A stretch of DNA of 5,017 nucleotides, from the NCBI GenBank assembly GCA_947460795.1, contig CANHJA010000174.1:1-5017 (forward strand). The letters run 5' to 3'. Below, piece by piece: positions 1-5,017 of this stretch. The stretch comes from Bacteroidota bacterium. Lineage in GTDB: Bacteria; Bacteroidota; Bacteroidia; Chitinophagales; Chitinophagaceae. Position 1 is the stretch's first letter. Each line of letters opens with the position of its first letter. The translations under genes and the position numbers were made by a program. The notes below the pieces were generated by a model. The model was given only the letters and a program-made list of their open reading frames with translations, ran no database searches and was not told the DNA's origin.

Positions 1-1
1 T

Positions 2-2041
2 AATGGGAACCTTGGTGTTAGTGGCGCAGGTAGAAGTGGATCTATTACAAATATTACTACAAATGGAGCGAATGCATCTGTTATGCAATTAGAAGCTACG
101 CTAAATAACAGCCTAGCTCCTAATAATTCTGCAACATACTCAACCATTCCAACTCCTTTTTTTTGTATCAATACGCAGCAAGAATATAATCTAGGAGCTA
201 TTGATGCGGATGGAGATTTACTAAGCTTTGATTTAATAGATGGCTTAGATGCGAATAGTCCTTCCGGGTTGGTTAATTACATTGCCCCTTTTACTTTTGA
301 TGCGCCACTTGGAACTGCAGTTGGGAATTTCTTTTTCAATAATGTAAACGGACAAATGTCATTTATGCCCAATATTCAACAGCAAGCGTTGGTGGTAAGT
401 AAAGTAACCGAAACCAGAAATGGAATTATTGTAGGTACTTCCATGCGTGAAATGACGTTTGTGGTTTTAAATTCGTGCAACAATCAATCTCCGAGTGGTT
501 TTATCGCCAATTCTAACCTAGGTAATATTGTCAATCAAGAGACAATCGAAGCTTGTGATGTAGGTAGTTCGGTATTAAATTTCAGTATTCAAGCAGTTGA
601 TCCCAATGGGGATAAAATTTCCGCCACCGTAAATGGCTTGCCAGCCAATGCTAATTCAACGGTAACCAATAACAATACTACCAATCCTATTGTGAATATT
701 TCATTTACTATGCCTACTCCTTTTATTGCTGGAAGCTATAGTTTTTATATCACTTATCAGGATGATGCATGTCCACTTTCGAGTAAACAAACGTTGGCTT
801 ATACAATTAAATTAGTAGAACCAATTGCTGCTACTTTTCAAATTACAAATGAATCTTGTTTTCCTAAAAATGATGGGAAAATTAATGTCAACGGAACCAC
901 TGCCAATAATTCACTTCAATATTCTATAAACAATGGAGCCTTTCAAACAAGCAATTTTTTTACGAATTTAACGGCAGGGAGTTACAGTATTATTTTAAAA
1001 GATGATAAAAATTGTTTGCTAAAAACGCAAGCAACCGTTTCAGGATCTAATAATCCCTCAATTATAAATCCAATCGTAAAAAACATTAAATGTTTTGGGG
1101 AAACAAATGGTTCCATATCAGTATCAGCTTCTCCAGTTTCAGCCAATTACCAGTATACTTTGTTGCCGAATAATATAATTAATAATACGGGGTCATTTAC
1201 TAATTTATCTCAAAATAATTATACCGTTTTGGTTCAAGACAATAGCCAATGTAGGGATTCATTTCTAACAACGATTTCAGAGCCTCCGCCTATTCAACTT
1301 ACATCAATAAAAACATTTGATTTATTTTGTGATAAAATAAATGGAAAAATTATTGCTACTAGCAATTTTGTAGACAGTGTTTATTACTTTTTAGAACCCG
1401 GTGTAGGAAGGTCTCAAAGCGGTATTTATGAAAATTTACAAGCAGGCACTTATACGCTTTCTATTATCAATAACAATGGATGCAAAACCGAACAAACAGT
1501 TACATTAAACACTATTCCCAAAACACTCGCTGCCACCACAACTCAATATGATTTGCCATGCAATGGTAGAGGCACAGAAGGTTTTGCAGAAGTATTTGCT
1601 ACCAATGGCACGCCACCATATAGCTATGTTTGGACGACTAATCCGGTACAAACCAATGCCAGAGCTATTGATTTATTTTATGGTTACTATCAGATAACGG
1701 TAACCGATGCAACAGGTTGTGATACCAAAACTCAAGTATATATTAACCCAGGAAATTGTTGTGAAAATATTTATGCAGCCAATGTTTTTACCCCTAATGG
1801 AGATAATAAAAATGATGATTGGGGCATAGTAACAAGCGCAGGATTAGAAATAAAACAATTTATGGTAGTCAATCGTTGGGGACAAAAAGTTTGGGAAACC
1901 GACAATCAGCGAACTCGATGGGATGGCCGCCAAAAAACCAGAATTGTAGATCCTGGAACGTATTTTTATTTATTAAAATATAAATGCTTAACAGATAATA
2001 AAACGTATTTTAAAAAAGGCGAAGTCAATGTGATTCAATAA
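2..2041 (+). CDS. Secreted surface protein with SprB-like repeats and T9SS type B sorting domain (5' end outside window)
   Basis: Partial gene: the frame is open from base 2, and the first ATG (83) lies inside conserved-looking domain sequence, so the true start and signal peptide lie upstream. Numbering from that ATG gives 652 residues. Residues 1-133 and 150-245 look like two beta-sandwich, cadherin/PKD-like modules, with Asp-rich loops DADGD (41-45) and DPNGD (173-177) that may bind calcium. Residues 250-556 hold four SprB-like repeats, each with one cysteine near either end. Residues 560-652 form the CHU_C / gliding-motility-associated C-terminal domain: FTPNGDNKNDDW (569-580), NRWGQKVWE (597-605), WDG (613-615), PGTYFY (624-629) and a final KKGEVNV. 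In this family that domain directs export across the outer membrane by T9SS and attachment or release at the surface. An adhesin or gliding-related role is inferred; the ligand is unknown. The sorting-domain call is firm, the biological role is not. Confidence 0.93.
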   Translation, partial: NGNLGVSGAGRSGSITNITTNGANASVMQLEATLNNSLAPNNSATYSTIPTPFFCINTQQEYNLGAIDADGDLLSFDLIDGLDANSPSGLVNYIAPFTFDAPLGTAVGNFFFNNVNGQMSFMPNIQQQALVVSKVTETRNGIIVGTSMREMTFVVLNSCNNQSPSGFIANSNLGNIVNQETIEACDVGSSVLNFSIQAVDPNGDKISATVNGLPANANSTVTNNNTTNPIVNISFTMPTPFIAGSYSFYITYQDDACPLSSKQTLAYTIKLVEPIAATFQITNESCFPKNDGKINVNGTTANNSLQYSINNGAFQTSNFFTNLTAGSYSIILKDDKNCLLKTQATVSGSNNPSIINPIVKNIKCFGETNGSISVSASPVSANYQYTLLPNNIINNTGSFTNLSQNNYTVLVQDNSQCRDSFLTTISEPPPIQLTSIKTFDLFCDKINGKIIATSNFVDSVYYFLEPGVGRSQSGIYENLQAGTYTLSIINNNGCKTEQTVTLNTIPKTLAATTTQYDLPCNGRGTEGFAEVFATNGTPPYSYVWTTNPVQTNARAIDLFYGYYQITVTDATGCDTKTQVYINPGNCCENIYAANVFTPNGDNKNDDWGIVTSAGLEIKQFMVVNRWGQKVWETDNQRTRWDGRQKTRIVDPGTYFYLLKYKCLTDNKTYFKKGEVNVIQ
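830..1750 (+). repeat. Four tandem SprB-like protein repeats (about 78 residues each)
   Basis: Within the surface protein, four degenerate units cover residues about 250-320, 330-400, 407-476 and 486-556 (from the ATG at 83). Each opens with a Cys followed by a Gly/Asn-rich turn and ends with a (G/N)xYxxxxxD or similar strand, then a second Cys. The first cysteines are at 259, 337, 416 and 493; the second are at 311, 390, 467 and 546. The period is therefore 77-79 residues, with 51-53 residues between the paired cysteines. This matches the SprB repeat pattern known from Bacteroidota gliding adhesins. The DNA has diverged, so the repeat is visible in protein only. Confidence 0.8.
1760..2038 (+). 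other. T9SS type B C-terminal sorting domain (CHU_C)
   Basis: This segment encodes the last 93 residues of the surface protein. It carries the family hallmarks in order: FTPNGD...ND, NRWGQ.V.E, WDG, PGTY.Y and a basic KKGEVNV end. The usual Gly after the PNGD turn is replaced by Asn (PNGDNKND). In characterised Bacteroidota proteins this domain is the T9SS export signal of type B substrates, which depend on PorP/SprF-like partners; none is encoded in this window. Confidence 0.88.
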
Positions 2042-2059
2042 TGCGCACTTTGTTTAATA

Positions 2060-2101
2060 AAAAAATCCTTCACGATTTATAAACAGCATGAAGGATTTTT
2101 T
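2060..2101. terminator. Bidirectional intrinsic terminator between convergent genes
   Basis: A perfect 13-bp stem pairs AAAAAATCCTTCA (2060-2072) with TGAAGGATTTTTT (2089-2101) around a 16-nt loop. The outer stem is an A-tract facing a T-tract, so a transcript from either strand ends the hairpin with a U-run. It starts 18 nt after the surface protein stop and lies 34 nt past the dapD stop on the other strand, so it suits both genes. Confidence 0.88.
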
Positions 2102-2135
2102 AAATTTTCTTATTTTTAATATTTTGAAATGCAGT

Positions 2136-2951
2136 TTATCCACTTACATTAAAATCTCTTAAAGCATCATTTAAACTCGTTTTTAAATCAGTGCTTTCTT
2201 TACGCTGACCAATAATTAAAGCGCAACCTACTTGGTACTCTCCAGCAGGGAATTTTTTTGTATAACTACCTGGTATTACTACACTTCTAGCTGGTACGCG
2301 ACCTTTGTATTCGATAGGTGTTTCACCACTTACATCTATAATTTTAGTGCTTTGTGTAAGAACTACATTGGCACCGAGCACAGCTTCTTTTTCAACAATT
2401 ACTCCCTCCACTACGATACATCGAGAACCCACAAATACGCCATCTTCAATAATTACAGGACTTGCTTGCAAGGGTTCTAAAACACCTCCTATGCCTACGC
2501 CTCCACTTAAATGAACATGCTTGCCAATTTGTGCGCAACTGCCTACAGTTGCCCATGTGTCTACCATCGTACCTTCGTCTACATACGCGCCAATATTTAC
2601 ATAACTTGGCATCATAACAACATTGCGTGCTAAAAATGCACCATATCGAGCCACTGCATGAGGTACAGCTCTAACTCCTTGTCCAGCATAATCTGATTTT
2701 AATTTCATTTTATCATAAAACTCAAAAGGAGGCAACGTAAAAGTTTCCATTTGTTGAATGCCAAAATACATTAAGATGGCTTGTTTTACCCACTCGTTTA
2801 CTTGCCATTGCGAATCCCCTAAAGGCTCTGCTGTTCTTAATCTTCCTTTATCCACTTCCTCAATAACTTCTCTTACTGCGTCGCTGTGTTTTGCCTCTTT
2901 TAATAATTCTCTATTCGCCCAAGCTTCATTTATTAATTGTTGTAATGACAT
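2136..2951 (-). CDS. dapD: 2,3,4,5-tetrahydropyridine-2,6-dicarboxylate N-succinyltransferase
   Basis: Cytoplasmic enzyme of the succinylase branch of lysine and meso-diaminopimelate synthesis. It transfers succinyl from succinyl-CoA to tetrahydrodipicolinate, giving N-succinyl-2-amino-6-oxopimelate. The protein is 271 residues, close to the family norm of about 274. Residues 1-95 form the helical N-terminal domain. Residues about 98-205 form the left-handed beta-helix of hexapeptide repeats, with the signature stretch around MPSYVNIGAYVDEGTMVDTW (114-133), then GSCAQIGKHVHLSGGVGIGG (137-156) and LEPLQASP (158-165). This is near-identical to my memory of E. coli DapD. The C-terminal tail (about 215-271) matches the family's CoA-proximal end. 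The enzyme is a trimer in characterised members. The ATG start fits the family N-terminus. The gene stands alone on its strand, with no other dap gene in the window. A TACTTTTG element lies 14 nt upstream of the ATG. There is no sign of damage. Confidence 0.98.
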   Translation of the reverse strand: MSLQQLINEAWANRELLKEAKHSDAVREVIEEVDKGRLRTAEPLGDSQWQVNEWVKQAILMYFGIQQMETFTLPPFEFYDKMKLKSDYAGQGVRAVPHAVARYGAFLARNVVMMPSYVNIGAYVDEGTMVDTWATVGSCAQIGKHVHLSGGVGIGGVLEPLQASPVIIEDGVFVGSRCIVVEGVIVEKEAVLGANVVLTQSTKIIDVSGETPIEYKGRVPARSVVIPGSYTKKFPAGEYQVGCALIIGQRKESTDLKTSLNDALRDFNVSG

Positions 2952-2965
2952 GTTTTTATTTTTTA

Positions 2966-2973
2966 CAAAAGTA
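2966..2973 (-). promoter_or_regulatory. Putative -7 element of the dapD promoter
   Basis: The minus strand reads TACTTTTG, an exact match to the Bacteroidota -7 consensus TAnnTTTG, and it ends 14 nt before the dapD ATG. No TTTG is seen at the expected -33 distance; that position falls just beyond the inverted-repeat arm. The predicted leader is only about 10 nt, A-rich and without a Shine-Dalgarno site. In AT-rich DNA such a motif can occur by chance, but the position is right. Confidence 0.5.
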
Positions 2974-2976
2974 AAT

Positions 2977-2992
2977 AAAAGATGTCGGATGT
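2977..2992 (+). repeat. Left arm of 16-bp perfect inverted repeat
   Basis: AAAAGATGTCGGATGT is the exact reverse complement of 3251-3266. Inside the arm the word GATGT occurs twice, separated by CG. Homology continues inward at lower quality: 2993-3010 matches the complement of 3233-3250 at 10 of 18 positions. The arm lies 3 bp upstream of the dapD -7 element. No target-site duplication is evident outside the arms. Confidence 0.85.
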
Positions 2993-3180
2993 AAGTAATC
3001 AGATCTCAGACTTTTATCATGTTTACAATAAATGCTTTTTTTTGGAATCAAATACTTTTAGTTCATTCATCTTTTAGGGCGATTTTTTCGCTATTCGGAA
3101 CTGATACTATTCAACAATTTAAATTTGATTTGCATTTTCATATTAAATTTTGGATATCAAACATTGAAGGGCTTAAAAAA

Positions 3181-3203
3181 ATGAGGATTATTTGAATCTT
3201 CGT
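3181..3203 (+). other. Small hairpin in glycosyltransferase upstream region
   Basis: Bases 3181-3189 can pair with 3195-3203 around the 5-nt loop ATTTG. This gives nine pairs, of which two are G-U when read as plus-strand RNA. No T-run follows, so it is not a terminator. It lies inside the inverted-repeat-bounded segment. Function is unknown; a chance fold is possible. Confidence 0.35.
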
Positions 3204-3209
3204 AATTGC

Positions 3210-3222
3210 GAGGTAAAACCTC
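3210..3222. other. Small perfect hairpin GAGGT-AAA-ACCTC
   Basis: A 5-bp stem with a 3-nt loop lies 6 nt after the preceding hairpin. The surrounding CGTAATTGCGAGG resembles the common dispersed motif of the form CGTnATTGCGAGG found in palindromic intergenic repeats of many bacteria. That likeness is from memory and not tested. Confidence 0.35.
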
Positions 3223-3250
3223 CAGTCTACTTTCTAATATCAAATCTCCA

Positions 3251-3266
3251 ACATCCGACATCTTTT
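3251..3266 (-). repeat. Right arm of 16-bp perfect inverted repeat
   Basis: ACATCCGACATCTTTT on the plus strand is the exact reverse complement of 2977-2992. It ends 2 bp before the -7-like element of the glycosyltransferase. The upstream sequences of the two divergent genes are thus the same for 16 bp and nearly in the same place relative to their promoters. Confidence 0.85.
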
Positions 3267-3268
3267 CC

Positions 3269-3276
3269 TATTTTTG
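3269..3276 (+). promoter_or_regulatory. Putative -7 element of the glycosyltransferase-tsaC operon
   Basis: TATTTTTG matches TAnnTTTG exactly and ends 6 nt before the ATG at 3283. Transcription would begin almost at the start codon, giving a leaderless or near-leaderless message. No TTTG is seen at the expected -33 spacing (about 3245-3249 reads TCTC). The element overlaps the TTG codon at 3274, which argues against that codon as the translation start. Confidence 0.45.
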
Positions 3277-3282
3277 CGTTCA

Positions 3283-4422
3283 ATGAAAATAGGTTTCGAT
3301 GCAAAAAGAGCTTTTCACAATAATACCGGTTTAGGTAATTATAGCCGAACGCTCATTCATTCGTTGGCAAATAAATTTCCAAGCAATGAATACGTATTGT
3401 TCAATCCTAAAAAAAATAAACACTATTTATTTCCTGAAAAAAACATTCAAGAAATCAATCCAAGTCATTTTTTGTCAAAAATATTTCCTTCATTTTGGCG
3501 AAGCAGATGGATGGCTGCCACAATAGAAAAATCAGTAGATATTTATCATGGTTTAAGCAATGAACTTCCATGGAATATGCTCGGCAAAAAGTGCAAAACA
3601 GTAGTTACGATACATGATTTAATTTTTGAACACTATCCCGAACAATACAATCAATTGGATGTATTTTTTTATAAAAATAAATTCAAATTTGCTTGCCAAA
3701 CAGCTGATCGAATTATTGCTATCAGTGAAGCCACAAAACAAGATATTTTAAATACCTATACAAAAATTAATTCGACTAAAATTGATGTTTGTTACCAATC
3801 TTGCGATGCTCGTTTTTTTCTAGATTCTAAAAATTACAATCGAAATGAACTGATTGGGCATTTTAATTTGCCTAACAAGTATTTCATTTATGTAGGCAGT
3901 ATAATAGAACGAAAAAATCTTTTGTCAATTTGTAAAGCAATGAAATTGTTCAACAATGATGAAGATGTTTATTTGGTTGTAATCGGAAGGGGAGCTGCTT
4001 ATAAGCAACAAGTAAAAACATATTTGTTGGAAAATCAGCTAGAAAGCAAGGTGGTTTTTTTAGAAGACATTTTTGACCGCACTCAAATATTTAACGCGTT
4101 GCCATATCTATATCATTTTTCAACAGCATTGATTTATCCATCTATAATGGAAGGCTTTGGAATACCTGTTTTAGAGGCAATGGCAAGTGGCACTGCTGTT
4201 ATTACATCTAATTGCTCTAGTTTAAAAGAAGCAGGAGGCGAGGCTGCAATTTTAATTAATCCGAACAGCGCAAGTGACATATTTAATGCAATGAAAAAAT
4301 TAAATCAAGATGATTTATTTCGCGCGAATTGCATAGAAAAAGGGTTGTTGCATGCCAATAATTTTACCAACGAAAAGTGTGCAGCACAAGTGATGCATGT
4401 CTATCAAAAAATGATGCTTTAA
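3283..4422 (+). CDS. Glycosyltransferase, GT4 family (GT-B fold)
   Basis: Predicted retaining glycosyltransferase that moves a sugar from a nucleotide-sugar donor to a lipid-linked or surface glycan acceptor, in the cytoplasm or at the inner face of the membrane. The protein is 379 residues from the ATG at 3283. The N-terminal Rossmann domain has the glycine turn GLGNYSR (16-22) of the family, and HGL (89-91) and HDL (111-113) follow. The C-terminal donor domain begins near FIYVGSIIERKN (201-212), whose Arg/Lys are the usual phosphate contacts. It carries EGFGIPVLE (290-298), the EX7E motif, then AMASGTAVITSN. An upstream TTG at 3274 would add three residues, but it lies in the promoter-like element, and MKIGFDAKR is a typical start. 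Donor and acceptor cannot be told from sequence. It probably heads an operon with the next gene, 4 bp downstream. No other glycan gene is in view. Confidence 0.92.
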   Translation: MKIGFDAKRAFHNNTGLGNYSRTLIHSLANKFPSNEYVLFNPKKNKHYLFPEKNIQEINPSHFLSKIFPSFWRSRWMAATIEKSVDIYHGLSNELPWNMLGKKCKTVVTIHDLIFEHYPEQYNQLDVFFYKNKFKFACQTADRIIAISEATKQDILNTYTKINSTKIDVCYQSCDARFFLDSKNYNRNELIGHFNLPNKYFIYVGSIIERKNLLSICKAMKLFNNDEDVYLVVIGRGAAYKQQVKTYLLENQLESKVVFLEDIFDRTQIFNALPYLYHFSTALIYPSIMEGFGIPVLEAMASGTAVITSNCSSLKEAGGEAAILINPNSASDIFNAMKKLNQDDLFRANCIEKGLLHANNFTNEKCAAQVMHVYQKMML

Positions 4423-4426
4423 AATA

Positions 4427-4993
4427 ATGATTTACGAAAATGATATTCAAGAAAGTGTGAAAACATTTGCGCAGCATGGAGTTATTTTATATCCTACTGA
4501 CACTATTTGGGGACTGGGTTGTTTAGCAGATGATGAAATTGCAATTGAAAAAATTTACAATATCAAACAACGGCCTGCAGAAAAAAGTTTTATATTATTG
4601 ATGACTGATGCAAAGCAATTGTCGAAGTACATTGCCAATCCCTTGCCAGATTTGCAAACGGTGATTGAAAGTTTTAAAGAGCCTACAACGATTATTTATG
4701 ACAATGCGATTAACTTGCCCAGTTCATTAATAGCAACAGATGGCAGCATTGCAGTTCGAATTACCAACGACCCTTTTTGTAGATCATTAATTAAACGTAC
4801 GAAAAAACCCATCGTTTCTACTTCGGCAAATTTGAGCGGAGCTGTTTCGCCAAGCATCTATGCTTCAGTGGCCAGTGAAATTAAAAAACAAGTGGATTAC
4901 ATTGTACTTCATCGGCAAGATGATGAAACTATTTCTACACCTTCCAGCATTTTGAAATTAACCCCTTCAGGAAATTTTTTAAAAATTAGATAA
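4427..4993 (+). CDS. tsaC: Threonylcarbamoyl-AMP synthase (Sua5/YciO/YrdC family)
   Basis: Makes L-threonylcarbamoyl-adenylate from threonine, bicarbonate and ATP, the first step of t6A37 modification in ANN-decoding tRNAs; in bacteria TsaB, TsaD and TsaE complete it. The 188-residue length fits the single-domain TsaC type (E. coli about 190), and the extra C-terminal domain of Sua5 is absent. Visible motifs are YPTDTIWGLGC (22-32), the nucleotide-binding KQR of IKQRPAEKS (K47, R49), RITND (111-115) and STSANLSG (131-138) with S133 and N135. K, R, S and N together form the KxR/SxN tetrad of this family. The start is an ATG 4 nt after the glycosyltransferase stop, implying cotranscription and possibly translational coupling. 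The paralogue YciO is an alternative, but the motif set and length favour TsaC. The gene is complete, with its stop 24 nt before the window end and no terminator in those bases. Confidence 0.92.
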   Translation: MIYENDIQESVKTFAQHGVILYPTDTIWGLGCLADDEIAIEKIYNIKQRPAEKSFILLMTDAKQLSKYIANPLPDLQTVIESFKEPTTIIYDNAINLPSSLIATDGSIAVRITNDPFCRSLIKRTKKPIVSTSANLSGAVSPSIYASVASEIKKQVDYIVLHRQDDETISTPSSILKLTPSGNFLKIR

Positions 4994-5017
4994 TCCTACT
5001 TTTATATTCTTTGAAAA

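Larger units (their letters stand above)
2952..3282. other. Gene-poor divergent intergenic region with inverted repeats
   Basis: This 331-bp stretch separates the divergent dapD and glycosyltransferase starts. It holds a -7-like element at each end, a 16-bp inverted repeat enclosing 2977-3266 (290 bp), and two small hairpins near 3181-3222. A weak hairpin, GCGA/TCGC, lies at 3079-3091. It is open for 58 codons on the plus strand from an ATG at 3019 (stop 3193-3195), and two mini-ORFs start inside the repeat arms (2982-3077 plus, 3157-3261 minus). None gives a protein I recognise, so none is called as a gene. I see no tRNA, riboswitch or transposase remnant. Confidence 0.7.

Noticed and set aside
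2232..2514. Plus-strand ORFs of 82 and 69 codons opposite dapD
   Set aside because: They lie wholly antisense to a highly conserved dapD coding region, show no recognisable domain and are shadows of its codon pattern.
2758..2994. Plus-strand ORF of 78 codons over the dapD 5' end
   Set aside because: Antisense to dapD and its promoter region, Ser/Phe/Cys-rich without motifs; a shadow frame.
3079..3091. GCGA/TCGC hairpin as a terminator or regulatory stem
   Set aside because: Only four pairs with no following T-run; too weak to support a function.
3120..3127. TAAATTTG as a third promoter -7 element
   Set aside because: It matches the consensus but has no TTTG at -33 and no gene start nearby; expected by chance in AT-rich DNA.
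3274..3282. TTG codon as start of the glycosyltransferase
   Set aside because: It overlaps the -7-like element and adds only three residues before a family-typical ATG start at 3283.
2952..3282. Insertion sequence or CRISPR array in the intergenic region
   Set aside because: No transposase fragment, no target-site duplication, and no regularly spaced direct repeats; only one inverted pair is seen.
4994..5017. Promoter for a following gene at the window end
   Set aside because: TATTCTTTG has three rather than two bases between TA and TTTG, and the downstream sequence is not available.

Overview
The window comes from an AT-rich genome of the phylum Bacteroidota. The evidence is a large secreted protein with SprB-like repeats and a C-terminal type B sorting domain of the type IX secretion system (T9SS), a system confined to this phylum and its relatives. 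Other signs agree: TAnnTTTG-type -7 promoter elements, no clear Shine-Dalgarno sites before the main genes, and very short apparent leaders. Order or family cannot be fixed from this sequence; a Chitinophagaceae- or Cytophaga-like member is a reasonable guess only.

Layout. Bases 2-2041 (+) hold the 3' part of a surface protein gene that is already open at the window edge. It ends at a 13-bp palindromic terminator (2060-2101), which also serves dapD (2136-2951, -) converging from the other side. A 331-bp gene-poor stretch (2952-3282) follows. It lies between dapD and a divergent two-gene operon: a GT4-type glycosyltransferase (3283-4422, +) and, 4 bp later, a TsaC/YrdC-type threonylcarbamoyl-AMP synthase (4427-4993, +). 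The last 24 bases show no feature.

How the genes relate. The surface protein is an export substrate. DapD makes succinylated intermediates for lysine and meso-diaminopimelate, hence peptidoglycan. The glycosyltransferase probably builds a cell-surface glycan. TsaC starts the t6A37 modification of ANN-decoding tRNAs. They do not form one pathway.

The least ordinary part is the 331-bp divergent intergenic region. It is bounded by a perfect 16-bp inverted repeat (2977-2992 and 3251-3266). Each arm ends 2-3 bp from a TAnnTTTG element in front of dapD or the glycosyltransferase, so the two unrelated genes share almost the same promoter-proximal sequence. The arms continue inward as a weaker inverted repeat, and each opens an inward-facing mini-ORF beginning Met-Ser-Asp-Val. 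The interior has two small hairpins. It could be a small mobile or dispersed repeat, or a shared regulatory site; the sequence alone does not decide. No complete undescribed system is evident.
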